The notes beneath the pieces were generated by a model. That model had not been told where the DNA came from. It was given only the letters and a program-made list of their open reading frames with translations, and searched no databases. This document shows positions 28,792 to 39,691 of a stretch of 64,000 nt of DNA, piece by piece. Numbering within the stretch: position 1 is the first letter of the stretch; each line of letters opens with the position of its first letter. Origin of the DNA: Saccharothrix sp. S26 (GTDB taxonomy: Bacteria; Actinomycetota; Actinomycetes; Mycobacteriales; Pseudonocardiaceae); contig NZ_JAJUWT010000004.1 in NCBI RefSeq assembly GCF_021390395.1, positions 310,001 through 374,000 of the forward strand. The letters are read 5' to 3'. A program made the position numbers and the translations under genes.

Positions 28792-29675
28792 GCGCACCGG
28801 CCGGCGAGAAGTCCGGCATCGAAGTCGCGGTGGTGACGGGCCTGTCCGGGGCTGGCCGCAGCACGGCCGCGAAGTGCCTGGAGGACCTGGGCTGGTTCGT
28901 GGTGGACAACCTGCCGCCCGAGCTGATCGCGACCATGGTGGAGCTGGGCGCCCAGGCCAGGGGGGCGATCACCAGGGTCGCGGTGGTGATGGACGTGCGC
29001 AGCCGCGCGTTCACCGAGGACCTGGCGGCGGTCATCAAGGACCTGGACGCGCGCGGCTACAAGCCGAAGGTGCTGTTCCTGGAGGCCACCGACGACGTGC
29101 TGATCCGGCGGTTCGAGTCGGTGCGGCGCGGCCACCCGTTGCAGGCCGACGGACGGCTGGCCGACGGCATCGAGGCCGAGCGGATCCTGCTCACGCCGTT
29201 GCGCGAGGAGGCCGACCTGGTGCTGGACACCTCGGCGCTGTCGGTGCACCAGCTGCGGGCCAAGATCGAGGACACGTTCGGCACCGAGTCGGCCACCCGC
29301 ACCCGCGTCACGGTGCTGTCGTTCGGCTACAAGTACGGCCTGCCGATGGACGCCGACCTGGTGATGGACGTGCGGTTCCTGCCGAACCCGTTCTGGATCC
29401 CGGAGCTGCGCGAGCAGACCGGCCTGGACGGCGACGTGCGCAACTACGTGCTCACGCAGGAGGGCGCGGAGGAGTTCCTGGACCGCTACCACGAGCTGCT
29501 GCGGCTGATCGGCGCGGGCTACCGGCGCGAGGGCAAGCGGTACCTGACGCTGGCGGTCGGCTGCACCGGCGGCAAGCACCGCAGCGTGGCCATCTCCGAG
29601 GAGCTGGCGGGCCGGCTGGCCAGCGAGGACGGCATGGCCGTCAAGGTCGTGCACCGGGACCTGGGACGCGAGTGA
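28788..29675 (+). CDS. rapZ: RapZ/YvcJ-type nucleotide-binding protein
   Basis: The 295-residue P-loop protein has Walker [18 protein letters not shown] (near residue 16), VVDNLPPEL and the C-terminal RapZ signature ([19 protein letters not shown]). In E. coli RapZ controls glmS through an RNA; in actinobacteria the role is less clear, though the uvrC-rapZ-yvcK-whiA order is strongly conserved. The GTG overlaps the uvrC stop, and its stop overlaps the next GTG. Confidence 0.94.
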   Translation: MSAPAGEKSGIEVAVVTGLSGAGRSTAAKCLEDLGWFVVDNLPPELIATMVELGAQARGAITRVAVVMDVRSRAFTEDLAAVIKDLDARGYKPKVLFLEATDDVLIRRFESVRRGHPLQADGRLADGIEAERILLTPLREEADLVLDTSALSVHQLRAKIEDTFGTESATRTRVTVLSFGYKYGLPMDADLVMDVRFLPNPFWIPELREQTGLDGDVRNYVLTQEGAEEFLDRYHELLRLIGAGYRREGKRYLTLAVGCTGGKHRSVAISEELAGRLASEDGMAVKVVHRDLGRE

Positions 29676-30703
29676 GCTTCACAGCGGTAGCGCTGGGCGG
29701 TGGGCACGGGCTGCACGCCACGCTCACCGCCCTGCGCGGGGTGACCGACGACGTGACGGCCGTGGTGACGGTCGCGGACGACGGCGGCTCGTCGGGGCGG
29801 TTGCGCCGCGAGCTGGGCCTGCTGCCGCCCGGTGACCTGCGCAAGGCGATGGTGGCGCTGGCCGGGTCCGACCCCTCCAGCGCGTTGTGGTCGACGCTGT
29901 TCCAGCACCGGTTCGGCGGCACGGGCGCGCTGGCCGGGCACGCGGTGGGCAACCTCGTGCTGGCGGGCCTGCTGGAGCAGCTGGGCGACCCGGTCGCCGT
30001 GCTGCGGGAGGCGGGCAGGCTGCTGGGCGTGCGCGGGCGCGTGCTGCCGATGTGCACCGAGCCGCTGTCCATCGAGGCCGACGTGACGGGGCTGGACGAC
30101 GACGCCGACGTGGTGCGCCGCATCCGCGGCCAGGTCGCGATCGCCACCACGCCGGGGCGCGTGCAGCGGATCCGGCTCTACGGGCCCGGCGGTCCGGGGG
30201 AGGCGCCGCGCGGCTGCGCGCAGGCCGTCGAGGCGGTGCTGGCGGCGGACGTGGTGGTGCTCGGGCCCGGCTCGTGGTTCACCAGCGTGCTGCCGCACCT
30301 GCTCGTGCCCGAGCTGCACGACGCCCTGGTGCGCACGTCGGCGCGGAAGGTCGTGGTGCTCAACCTCGTCCCCCAACCGGGGGAAACCGACGGCTTCTCG
30401 CCGGAGCTGCACCTGGACGTGCTGTGCGAGCACGCGCCCGCGCTGCGGGTCGACGCGGTGATCGCGGACGTCGACGCGGTGCCCGTGCCGGACCGGCTGC
30501 GCAGGGCCGCCGCAGCTCTCGGCGCTGCGGCGCACCTCGCGCCGATCGCCGTGGCCGGCGCGCCGGACCGGCACGACCCGGCCGCGCTCGCGTCGAGCAT
30601 CACCCGGGCGTTGGCCGGCCCTGGTGACGGGACCGGCGGGGCGTCGAGTACAACCCTCCAGGAAGACCGGACGAGCAGGGGAGGCGAGGCGCCGTGGCGA
30701 TGA
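29672..30703 (+). CDS. yvcK: YvcK/GlmR-type gluconeogenesis factor (CofD-like)
   Basis: The 343-residue CofD-like protein binds UDP-sugar in related species and helps cell-wall precursor balance. Hallmarks are [35 protein letters not shown] and [13 protein letters not shown] near the start, then [20 protein letters not shown]. The C-terminus (about 25 residues) is Gly/Ser/Thr-rich. It overlaps rapZ by four bases at the front and whiA by ten bases at the end, so the three are coupled. Confidence 0.93.
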   Translation: MSFTAVALGGGHGLHATLTALRGVTDDVTAVVTVADDGGSSGRLRRELGLLPPGDLRKAMVALAGSDPSSALWSTLFQHRFGGTGALAGHAVGNLVLAGLLEQLGDPVAVLREAGRLLGVRGRVLPMCTEPLSIEADVTGLDDDADVVRRIRGQVAIATTPGRVQRIRLYGPGGPGEAPRGCAQAVEAVLAADVVVLGPGSWFTSVLPHLLVPELHDALVRTSARKVVVLNLVPQPGETDGFSPELHLDVLCEHAPALRVDAVIADVDAVPVPDRLRRAAAALGAAAHLAPIAVAGAPDRHDPAALASSITRALAGPGDGTGGASSTTLQEDRTSRGGEAPWR

Positions 30704-31680
30704 CGTCGGCGGTGAAGGACGAGCTGAGCAGGCTGGCCGTCTCCAAGACCTGCTGCCGCCGCGCGGAGGTGGCCTCGCTCCTGCGGTTCGCGGGCGGCCT
30801 GCACATCGTCGGCGGCCGGGTGGTCGTGGAGGCGGAGCTGGACCTGGGCTCCACGGCCCGGCGGCTGCGGCGGGAGATCCACGAGCTGTACGGCCACCAG
30901 TCGGACGTGTTCACCATCACCTCGAGCGGCCTGCGCAAGGGCACCCGGTTCGTGGTGCGCGTGGTGAAGGACGGCGAGGGCCTTGCCCGGCAGACGGGCC
31001 TGCTGGACCCGCGCGGCCGCCCGGTGCGCGGCCTGCCCGCCCCGGTTGTGTCGGGCGGGGTGTGCGACGCCGAAGCGGCGTGGCGCGGCGCGTTCCTGGC
31101 GCACGGCTCGCTGACCGAGCCGGGCCGGTCGTCGTCGATGGAGGTGACCTGCCCGGGCCCGGAGGCGGCGCTGGCGCTGGTCGGCGCGGCGCGGCGGATG
31201 GGCATCGGCTCCAAGTCGCGCGAGGTGCGCGGCGCGGAGCGCGTGGTGATAAGGGACGGCGACGCGATCGGCGCGATGCTGACCAGGCTCGGCGCGCACG
31301 ACAGCGTGTTGGCCTGGGAGGAGCGCCGGATGCGCCGCGAGGTGCGCGCCACGGCCAACCGCCTGGCCAACTTCGACGACGCCAACCTGCGCCGCTCGGC
31401 CCGCGCCGCCGTCGCCGCCGCCGCCCGGGTCCAGCGCGCGCTGGAGATCCTGGGCGCCGAGGCCCCGGACCACCTGGCCGCCGCGGGCGCGCTGCGCCTG
31501 GCCCACCGCCAGGCGTCCCTGGAGGAACTGGGCCAGCTCTCCGACCCGCAGATGACCAAGGACGCCGTCGCGGGCCGCATCCGCCGCCTGCTGGCGATGG
31601 CGGACAAGCGGGCGAAGGAGCTGGGCATGCCCGACACCGAGTCCGCCGTGACGGCGGACATGCTCGACGCCGAGGTCTGA
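30694..31680 (+). CDS. whiA: sporulation regulator WhiA
   Basis: WhiA is a DNA-binding protein needed for sporulation septation in Streptomyces and conserved in Gram-positive bacteria. The 328-residue product has the degenerate LAGLIDADG-like domain and a C-terminal [34 protein letters not shown] opens it in two family-typical blocks. [20 protein letters not shown] precedes the HTH ([20 protein letters not shown]). The GTG at 30694 lies inside the end of yvcK. The convergent acyltransferase gene ends eight bases beyond it. Confidence 0.96.
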   Translation: MAMTSAVKDELSRLAVSKTCCRRAEVASLLRFAGGLHIVGGRVVVEAELDLGSTARRLRREIHELYGHQSDVFTITSSGLRKGTRFVVRVVKDGEGLARQTGLLDPRGRPVRGLPAPVVSGGVCDAEAAWRGAFLAHGSLTEPGRSSSMEVTCPGPEAALALVGAARRMGIGSKSREVRGAERVVIRDGDAIGAMLTRLGAHDSVLAWEERRMRREVRATANRLANFDDANLRRSARAAVAAAARVQRALEILGAEAPDHLAAAGALRLAHRQASLEELGQLSDPQMTKDAVAGRIRRLLAMADKRAKELGMPDTESAVTADMLDAEV

Positions 31681-31687
31681 TCCCCGG

Positions 31688-33739
31688 TCAGCGCAGCCCG
31701 AGGGCGACGACGAGCGGGTCGACCAACGACCTGACGTAGGTGGCGGTGAGGTGGTTGTCCCGGAAGACCACCACGTTGCCGACCACCGCCGGGCAGGTGT
31801 CGGCGCGGCAGATCCAGTCGGTCAGGTCGACCACCCGCACGCCCGGCAGCCCGGTCGCGGCGACGGCCAGCGGGTCGGCCGACGAGCCGACGGCCGTCGA
31901 TCGGGGCGTGTCGCACTCGCTCGGCCGGTCGGGGTGCCGTTCCAGGCAGGGCAGGACCGGGCGTCCCGGCCGGGGCAGTGCGCGGATCACCGCGACCGGG
32001 ATGGCCGCGTCGGCCAACGCGCCGAGCACGGTCCGGTAGCCGTCGACCATGCGGGCCGTCGACTCCCACGTCCACTCGAGGTCCTTCAGGTAGGACTGCC
32101 GCGACATCGCGGCGGTGAGCACCAGGTCGGGTTTCAGGTCGCGGATGTGGTCCAGCTTCTTGAGGTTCTCCTCGGAGCACTCCGTCAGCGGCGTGCCCGC
32201 CTCCGACGGCGGCACGGCCGAGAACGGGCAGCCGTTGCGCACCATCAGGTGCACCTGCCACTGGTCGCCGTCGCGGCGGGCGAACTCGGCCAGCGCGGTG
32301 CTGAACTGCGCGGCGTGCGAGTCGCCGACGACGACCAGGGTCTTGGCGGCGTCCGGGTTGCCGATCACGCACGACGCGAGCCCGTCGCCCAGGTCACGGG
32401 TGGTGCAGTCGTCGTGCGGCCAGTCCTCCGCGGCCACGGCGGGCACGGGCGCGAGCGGGACGCCGGCGGGCACGGGCAGCGGGCGGTTCGGGTCGAGGGC
32501 CAGCGCGCCGGGGTGGTCGGCGTCGATCACCGACCGGCCGCGCAACGCCGCCAACGTCGACTCGGCCGCCGCCCAGCCGCCCGCCGCGACCGCGACGCTC
32601 ACCGCGACCATCGCCACGCCCAGCCCGTAGGTCGTGCGCCTGCGGTCGGGCTTGCGGCGTCGGAACGGGTCCTCCACGAAGTGCTTGGACAACGCCGCCA
32701 GCACCAGGCTCGCCGCGGCGGCGGCCAGCGCCTCGGGTCGGGCCAGGGAGTCGCGCCCGGTCACCTCCAGCACGAACACGATGACCGGCCAGTGCCACAG
32801 GTACAGGCTGTAGGAGATGTCGCCGACGTAGGTCAGCGGCCGCAGGCCGAGCACGCGGGCCAGCGACTCCTCCCCAGCGAGGAGCATCGCGGCGGCCCCG
32901 GCGGTCGGCAGCGCCGCGACCCAGCCCGGGAACGCCATGCCGGTGGTGAACCGGAACGCGCTCACCAGCACCGCGGCCAGCCCGCCCCAGCCCAGCAGCA
33001 GGCGTGCCACCCGGCCGGGCCGCAGCCGGTGCAGTGCCATCGCGGCCAGGCCGCCGACGCCCAACTGCCACATCCGCGTCGGCGTCACGAAGTAGGCCGC
33101 GCCCGGGTCCACCGGCGTGTACCAGACCGAGAACGCGAACGACGCGACCGTGATCACGCCGACCGCCACCGCCGCGTACCGCACCGGACCGCCACCCCGC
33201 CGGGCCGCCGGCACGGCCGAGGCGAGCAGCACCACCGGGATGACCAGGTAGAACTGCTCCTCGACGGCCAGCGACCAGAAGTGCTGCACGGGCGACGCGC
33301 CGACGCCCGCGTGCGCGTAGTCGTTCGACAGCACGGCCAGCAGCCAGTTCTGCGCGTTGGCGGCCGAGAACACCACCTCCCGCAGCACACCCGGCCGGCG
33401 GGACTGCGGCAGCACCGCGAACACCGCCGCCGTGACCGCCAGCAGCACGACCGTGGCCGCCGGCAGGAGCCTGCGGATCCGCCGCGCGTAGAAGTCGAGC
33501 AGCCCGACCCGCCCGGTGCGCCGGATCTCGCCGGTGAGCGTGCCGATGATCAGGAAGCCGGAGATCACGAAGAACACGTCGACGCCGACGAACCCGCCGG
33601 GCAGCCACCCGGGGCGCAGGTGGTAGACGACCACCAGCCCCACGGCCAGCGCGCGCAACCCCTGGATGTCGGCCCGGACGGCGGGCCTGCTCGCGACCCG
33701 GGCGGGCGCGAGCGGCGGTTCGTCGGTCACCAGCGCCAC
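31688..33739 (-). CDS. OafA-type membrane acyltransferase with SGNH domain
   Basis: The 683-residue protein has about ten membrane segments of the acyltransferase-3 family (IQGLRALAVGLVVVYHLRPG, GGFVGVDVFFVISGFLI, HFWSLAVEEQFYLVIPVVLL). One further segment leads to an outer C-terminal SGNH hydrolase-like domain (VVVGDSHAAQFS near 463, and FRDNHLTATYV near the end, giving the Asp-His pair). Such enzymes O-acetylate cell-surface sugars or peptidoglycan; the acceptor is unknown. It is convergent with whiA. Its upstream region contains repeat locus C. Confidence 0.9.
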   Translation of the reverse strand: MALVTDEPPLAPARVASRPAVRADIQGLRALAVGLVVVYHLRPGWLPGGFVGVDVFFVISGFLIIGTLTGEIRRTGRVGLLDFYARRIRRLLPAATVVLLAVTAAVFAVLPQSRRPGVLREVVFSAANAQNWLLAVLSNDYAHAGVGASPVQHFWSLAVEEQFYLVIPVVLLASAVPAARRGGGPVRYAAVAVGVITVASFAFSVWYTPVDPGAAYFVTPTRMWQLGVGGLAAMALHRLRPGRVARLLLGWGGLAAVLVSAFRFTTGMAFPGWVAALPTAGAAAMLLAGEESLARVLGLRPLTYVGDISYSLYLWHWPVIVFVLEVTGRDSLARPEALAAAAASLVLAALSKHFVEDPFRRRKPDRRRTTYGLGVAMVAVSVAVAAGGWAAAESTLAALRGRSVIDADHPGALALDPNRPLPVPAGVPLAPVPAVAAEDWPHDDCTTRDLGDGLASCVIGNPDAAKTLVVVGDSHAAQFSTALAEFARRDGDQWQVHLMVRNGCPFSAVPPSEAGTPLTECSEENLKKLDHIRDLKPDLVLTAAMSRQSYLKDLEWTWESTARMVDGYRTVLGALADAAIPVAVIRALPRPGRPVLPCLERHPDRPSECDTPRSTAVGSSADPLAVAATGLPGVRVVDLTDWICRADTCPAVVGNVVVFRDNHLTATYVRSLVDPLVVALGLR

Positions 33740-33790
33740 TGCCCACCACCCACGGCTCGAGGGAAAAAGCGGCGCAGCTTAACCCGTCCG

Positions 33791-33868
33791 TGCGCGAGTC
33801 CTACGTTCAGAACGCGAGAGTCCTACGCTCAGAACCCCCGAGTTCAACGCTCAGAACGTCACGCTGAG
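33791..33868 (+). repeat. 22-bp intergenic tandem repeat, locus C
   Basis: Units at 33791-33812, 33813-33834 and 33835-33856 are each exactly 22 bases; a decayed one follows to 33868. The first two match CGCGAGAGTCCTACGTTCAGAA closely. The third (CCCCCGAGTTCAACGCTCAGAA) matches the odd last unit of locus A with few changes. The block starts 51 bases upstream of the acyltransferase start. Confidence 0.85.
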
Positions 33869-33960
33869 TAACACCCCACGCGCCCTGCACCCCGGTACGC
33901 GGCGTCATACGCTGGCGGTGGGCGGGCTCGGCGTCGAGGTGGCATGCGGCCGCACTCCGG

Positions 33961-33998
33961 GGTCACGAAGCCGCGTGACCGAGTTACCGCCAAGTAAC
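33961..33998. promoter_or_regulatory. two adjacent inverted repeats upstream of gap
   Basis: GGTCAC-8-GTGACC and GTTAC-6-GTAAC lie end to end, about 80-115 bases before the candidate gap -10 box. The second dyad resembles TetR-type operators. No dedicated regulator gene is adjacent. Confidence 0.4.
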
Positions 33999-34083
33999 AA
34001 GCCGGTCAAGCTGGATTTTCTTGTTCGATAAAGAGATGCTGGTGGTCCACGTGACCAGGGACGCAGGCCGGAGGCTAGGCTGA

Positions 34084-35163
<1,080 letters not shown>

Positions 35164-35185
35164 CCGAACAGGCGGATCACTCGCT

Positions 35186-36348
<1,163 letters not shown>

Positions 36349-36349
<1 letters not shown>

Positions 36350-37137
36350 TGGCTCAGCGTCAGCCCCTCATCGCGGGCAACTGGAAGATGAACCTCAACC
36401 ACCTCGAGGCCATCGCCCTGGTGCAGAAGATCGCCTTCTCCCTGCCGGAGAAGTACTTCGCCAAGGTCGAGGTGGCGGTGCTGCCGCCGTTCGTCGACAT
36501 CCGGTCCATCCAGACCCTCGTCGACGGCGACAAGCTGCTGCTCAAGTACGGCGCGCAGGACCTGTCGCCGCACGACTCGGGCGCCTACACCGGTGACGTG
36601 TCCGGCCCGATGCTGGCCAAGCTCGGCTGCTCCTACGTCACCGTGGGCCACTCCGAGCGGCGCGAGTACCACAACGAGGACGACGCGGTCGTCAACAAGA
36701 AGGTCAAGGCAGCCCTCAAGCACGGCATCACGCCCATCTTCTGCCTCGGCGAGCAGGTGGACGTGCGCGAGGCGGGCGGGCACGTCGAGCACTGCACCGA
36801 CCAGCTCGTGGCGGGGCTGAAGGGCCTCACCGCCGAGCAGGTGCGCGACGTCGTCGTGGCCTACGAGCCGGTGTGGGCGATCGGCACCGGCAAGGTCGCC
36901 TCGTCGGCGGACGCGCAGGAGGTGTGCGCGGCCATCCGGGTGAAGCTCGCCGAGCTGTACGGCGAGGACGTCGCTTCGGCCGTTCGGGTGCTTTACGGCG
37001 GCTCGGTCAAGTCCGGCAACATCGCCGAGCTGATCGCCCAGAAGGACGTCGACGGTGCTCTGGTGGGTGGAGCGAGCCTGGACGCGGACGAGTTCGCGAA
37101 GCTGTGCGCGCTCGCCGCGGGCGGACCTCTACCCTGA
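36349..37137 (+). CDS. tpiA: triosephosphate isomerase
   Basis: TpiA interconverts dihydroxyacetone phosphate and glyceraldehyde-3-phosphate. The 262-residue barrel shows IAGNWKMNL (catalytic Asn and Lys), VTVGHSERR (catalytic His) and [14 protein letters not shown] (catalytic Glu), then [12 protein letters not shown]. The ATG at 36349 is preferred; a GTG one codon earlier is also in frame. It closes the three-gene glycolytic unit. Confidence 0.97.
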
Positions 37138-37142
37138 TGTGA

Positions 37143-37196
37143 TTGACACGCACCTTACCCGCGGTGGTCCACGGTCGGCAGTCGACCGGGTACTCT
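37143..37196 (+). promoter_or_regulatory. candidate promoter elements before secG
   Basis: TTGACA at 37143-37148 is six bases after the tpiA stop, and TACTCT at 37191-37196 is a possible -10 before secG. They are too far apart to be one promoter, so each may belong to a different weak one. Only TACTCT is well placed for secG. Confidence 0.3.
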
Positions 37197-37227
37197 GTGG
37201 CGTCACCTGCCTGACAGCGAGGAAGAA

Positions 37228-37461
37228 ATGATCCTGTTCCTGCAGATCCTGTTGATCGTCTCCAGCCTGCTGCTGATCCTGCTCGTGCTGTTGCACCGCG
37301 GGCGCGGCGGCGGTCTGTCCTCGTTGTTCGGCGGCGGCATGCAGTCCAGCCTGTCCGGTTCCAGCGTGGTCGAGAAGAACCTCGACCGGCTGACGTTGTT
37401 CGTCGGTGCGGTCTGGGTGATCGCCATCGTGGGCATCGGGCTGCTGATGAAGGTCAGCTGA
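37228..37461 (+). CDS. secG: preprotein translocase subunit SecG
   Basis: SecG is the small third subunit of the SecYEG export channel. The 77-residue product has two membrane helices (LFLQILLIVSSLLLILLVLL and LTLFVGAVWVIAIVGIGLLM). The conserved cytoplasmic loop between them is Gly-rich with LSSLFGGGMQSSLSGSSVVEKNLDRLT. The position after tpiA and before rbpA is the normal actinobacterial order. AGGAAGA precedes the ATG. Confidence 0.94.
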   Translation: MILFLQILLIVSSLLLILLVLLHRGRGGGLSSLFGGGMQSSLSGSSVVEKNLDRLTLFVGAVWVIAIVGIGLLMKVS

Positions 37462-37497
37462 CACAGGGAAAACCACGTGGTGGGGGTGTGAGGGTCG

Positions 37498-37842
37498 ATG
37501 GCTGGTGGTAACGCGATTCGCGGTACCCGCGTCGGCGCAGGCCCGATGGGCGAATCGGAGCGCGGCGAGTCCGCGCCCCGACGTCGGGTGTCGTACTGGT
37601 GCGCGAACGCGCACGAGTCTCGGCCGTCGTTCGCGGTCGAAGCCGAGATCCCGGAGAACTGGGACTGCCCCCGGTGTGGTCTGCCGGCCGGGCGCGACGA
37701 GCAGGCTCCCCCTGCTCCGCCGCGCAACGAGCCGTACAAGACGCACCTGGCGTACGTGAAGGAGCGCCGCTCCGACGCGGACGGTGAGGCGATCCTCGAA
37801 GAGGCGCTCACCAAGTTGCGCAAGCAGCGCGAAGAGCCCTGA
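37498..37842 (+). CDS. rbpA: RNA polymerase-binding protein RbpA
   Basis: RbpA is an actinobacterial activator that binds sigma factors of the HrdB/SigA group and RNA polymerase and steadies the open promoter. The 114-residue product has the N-terminal tail (GNAIRGTRVGAGPMGE), a core with VSYWCANAHESRPSFAVEAE and a CPRCG pair, and the C-terminal sigma-interacting domain (PYKTHLAYVKERRSDADGEA). It follows secG by 36 bases. A strong hairpin follows its stop. Confidence 0.95.
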   Translation: MAGGNAIRGTRVGAGPMGESERGESAPRRRVSYWCANAHESRPSFAVEAEIPENWDCPRCGLPAGRDEQAPPAPPRNEPYKTHLAYVKERRSDADGEAILEEALTKLRKQREEP

Positions 37843-37862
37843 CCGGCTCGGGAACCAACGGC

Positions 37863-37899
37863 ACGACGGCCCTCGCGGGATCACCGCGGGGGCCGTCGT
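37863..37899. terminator. terminator hairpin after rbpA
   Basis: ACGACGGCCC (37863-37872) pairs with GGGCCGTCGT (37890-37899), and an inner CGCGG/CCGCG stem strengthens it. It sits between rbpA and a convergent gene, ending five bases before the latter's stop, so it may serve both. Confidence 0.75.
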
Positions 37900-37903
37900 C
37901 GTC

Positions 37904-38824
37904 TCACGCGCGCTTGGCGAACAGGCCGCTGAACTGGCGTCGCACCAGGATCGCGCCGACCAGCAGGAAGAACACCAGGATCACCAGGGTGGACGTCGTG
38001 CCGCCGGTGGAGCTGGTCAGCGCCACGTCCACGCTGCCGACCAGCACCACGCCGCAGTCGGCGCGGATCACGTGGCGGCCCGGGTGGATCGTAGTGAACT
38101 CGACCCGGGTGCTGAACGTGCCCGAATCGTCCGCCTTGGCCGTGCCGACGTTCTCGCCCAGCGAGCTGAGCCGCACCGGCGAACCGGGGTCGCAGCCCGT
38201 GCCCGTGGCGGTCAGCGGGTCGCCCGGCTGGATGTTGTCCTTGTCCAGCGTCAGGGCCCCGTCACCGTCGAACGGCGTCGTGGTGGTGGGTGCGGTCGGT
38301 GCGGAGCTGTCGGTCGTGGTCGTCGTCGTGGTTGTCGTGGTGGTGGTCGTTGACGACGTCGTGGTGGTGGTGAGCGGCGGGCGCGTGGTGGTCGTCGTGG
38401 TCACTAGGGGAGCGGTGGTCGTGGTGACCGGGGCAGCGGTGGTGGTCGTGGTCGGCCTCGGCGTGACCGTGAAGCCGTCCGTGGGGTTCGACGTCGCCGC
38501 GCACACCGGCCGTGCCGTGACCCGGTGCGCGCCCACGCCCGCGTCCGACGGCACGGTCGCCGTGCCCGACCCCGCGCCACGACCCGCGTGCCGCCCGCTG
38601 CCGATCACCTTGCCGCCGTCCCAGATGATCCGGACGGTGTAGTCGGAGCAGTCCGGGTCGAGGTACACGCCGGTCCAGCTCAACGTGAACGTGCTCCCCG
38701 GCGGACCGGTGTCCGGGTTCGCGGTCGCGACGCCCTGCTGCTGCGCCGATACCGGTGCCGCTACGAGCGCCGTAACGGCATAGGTCAGGGCACCGAGTAG
38801 AGCTAATGTTCCTGCCGATCGCAT
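37904..38824 (-). CDS. secreted, membrane-anchored Thr-rich surface protein
   Basis: The 306-residue product has a Sec signal (MRSAGTLALLGALTYAVTAL, cleavage near AQQQ). An Ig-like domain with DPDCSDYTVRIIWDGGKVIG follows, then a Thr/Pro-rich stalk of about 60 residues. A second domain (LTATGTGCDPGSPVRLSSLG) precedes a C-terminal membrane helix (TLVILVFFLLVGAILVRRQF) and a short basic tail. It is probably displayed outside the membrane on the stalk. The start at 38824 is chosen because it opens the signal peptide. It is divergent from the membrane protein and kinase genes. Confidence 0.8.
   Translation of the reverse strand: MRSAGTLALLGALTYAVTALVAAPVSAQQQGVATANPDTGPPGSTFTLSWTGVYLDPDCSDYTVRIIWDGGKVIGSGRHAGRGAGSGTATVPSDAGVGAHRVTARPVCAATSNPTDGFTVTPRPTTTTTAAPVTTTTAPLVTTTTTTRPPLTTTTTSSTTTTTTTTTTTTTDSSAPTAPTTTTPFDGDGALTLDKDNIQPGDPLTATGTGCDPGSPVRLSSLGENVGTAKADDSGTFSTRVEFTTIHPGRHVIRADCGVVLVGSVDVALTSSTGGTTSTLVILVFFLLVGAILVRRQFSGLFAKRA
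38281..38460 (-). repeat. low-complexity Thr-codon repeat
   Basis: A run of ACC/ACG/ACA codons (seen on the plus strand as GTGGT/CGTGGT repeats) encodes the Thr-rich stalk of the surface protein. Such DNA is prone to slippage; changes in steps of three would alter stalk length only. Confidence 0.7.
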
Positions 38825-38869
38825 ACCCGACTCCCGGACCAGTCCGCCACCCACCGATGAGGTGCCCTT

Positions 38870-39691
38870 GTGAGACGCATTATGAGCAGCGTCGGTTTAC
38901 TGCTCCTGTGCGGGATCTTCCTCGGCGTCGCCCCGGCCGGCGCGGCCGGGGACGCGGTCACCATCGACGCCGCGGTGGACGGAACCCAGGTCGGCGAGGG
39001 CGAGCTGCTGCTCGACCCGACCCGCGCCTCCCGGATCTCCGTGACCGTCCACAACGGAACGGACACGGTGCGGCACATCAAGACCGTCCGGCTGTCCGGC
39101 ACCGCGCTCGCGCTGACGTTCTTCTCCTACGACACCACCGTGCCGTTCGACGTGCCGGCCAAGCAGAGCGTCACCCGCGGGTTCGTGCTCGACCTCGGGC
39201 AGCTCGGCGCGCAGGCGACCGGCCTGCTGCCCACCGAGATCGAGGTGCTCGACACCAACCGGGACGTGATCGCGTCGATCGGCGTGACCGGGGACGTGCG
39301 CGGGTCGGTGTGGTCGGTGTACGGGGTGTTCGGGCTGGCCGTGTTCGGGCTGACGCTGCTGGCGTGGGCGGGCGCGTTGATCGCGCTGGCCCGCCGCCGG
39401 CTGCCCGCCAACCGGTGGCAGCGGGCGATGCGGTTCCTGCCCGCCGGCGTCGGCACCGGGCTCGTCGCGGTCATCTCGCTGTCGGTGCTGCGGGTCGTGG
39501 CGCCGTCACCGGCCGCGGAGGTCCCGTTCCTGCTGGGCGCGGCCGCGGCGGCGTTCGCCCTCGGCTACCTCACGCCGCACCCGGACGCGGACGACTTCCC
39601 GGGCGACCCGATGGGACCCGGTCCGGTCGACCCGGCCGACCCCGAGAGCACGCAGCGCATCACGCGGCCGTTGCCCGGCGGTGTGGCGTGA
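38870..39691 (+). CDS. membrane protein with an outer beta-rich domain
   Basis: The 273-residue product has a signal peptide (IMSSVGLLLLCGIFLGVAPAG) and an outer domain of about 110 residues (beta-rich, ISVTVHNGTDTVRHIKTV). Membrane segments follow near residues 145-167, 186-205 and 210-228, and the tail is Pro/Asp-rich. The outer part recalls DUF916-like adhesion domains, only weakly. GAGGTG precedes the GTG. The stop overlaps the kinase start by four bases, so both are made together and may work together. Confidence 0.7.
   Translation: MRRIMSSVGLLLLCGIFLGVAPAGAAGDAVTIDAAVDGTQVGEGELLLDPTRASRISVTVHNGTDTVRHIKTVRLSGTALALTFFSYDTTVPFDVPAKQSVTRGFVLDLGQLGAQATGLLPTEIEVLDTNRDVIASIGVTGDVRGSVWSVYGVFGLAVFGLTLLAWAGALIALARRRLPANRWQRAMRFLPAGVGTGLVAVISLSVLRVVAPSPAAEVPFLLGAAAAAFALGYLTPHPDADDFPGDPMGPGPVDPADPESTQRITRPLPGGVA

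Noticed and set aside
38281-38460. Valine-rich plus-strand frame over the Thr repeat
   Set aside because: It is the antisense of the Thr-rich stalk; the minus-strand product has a signal peptide and a membrane anchor and is the real gene.
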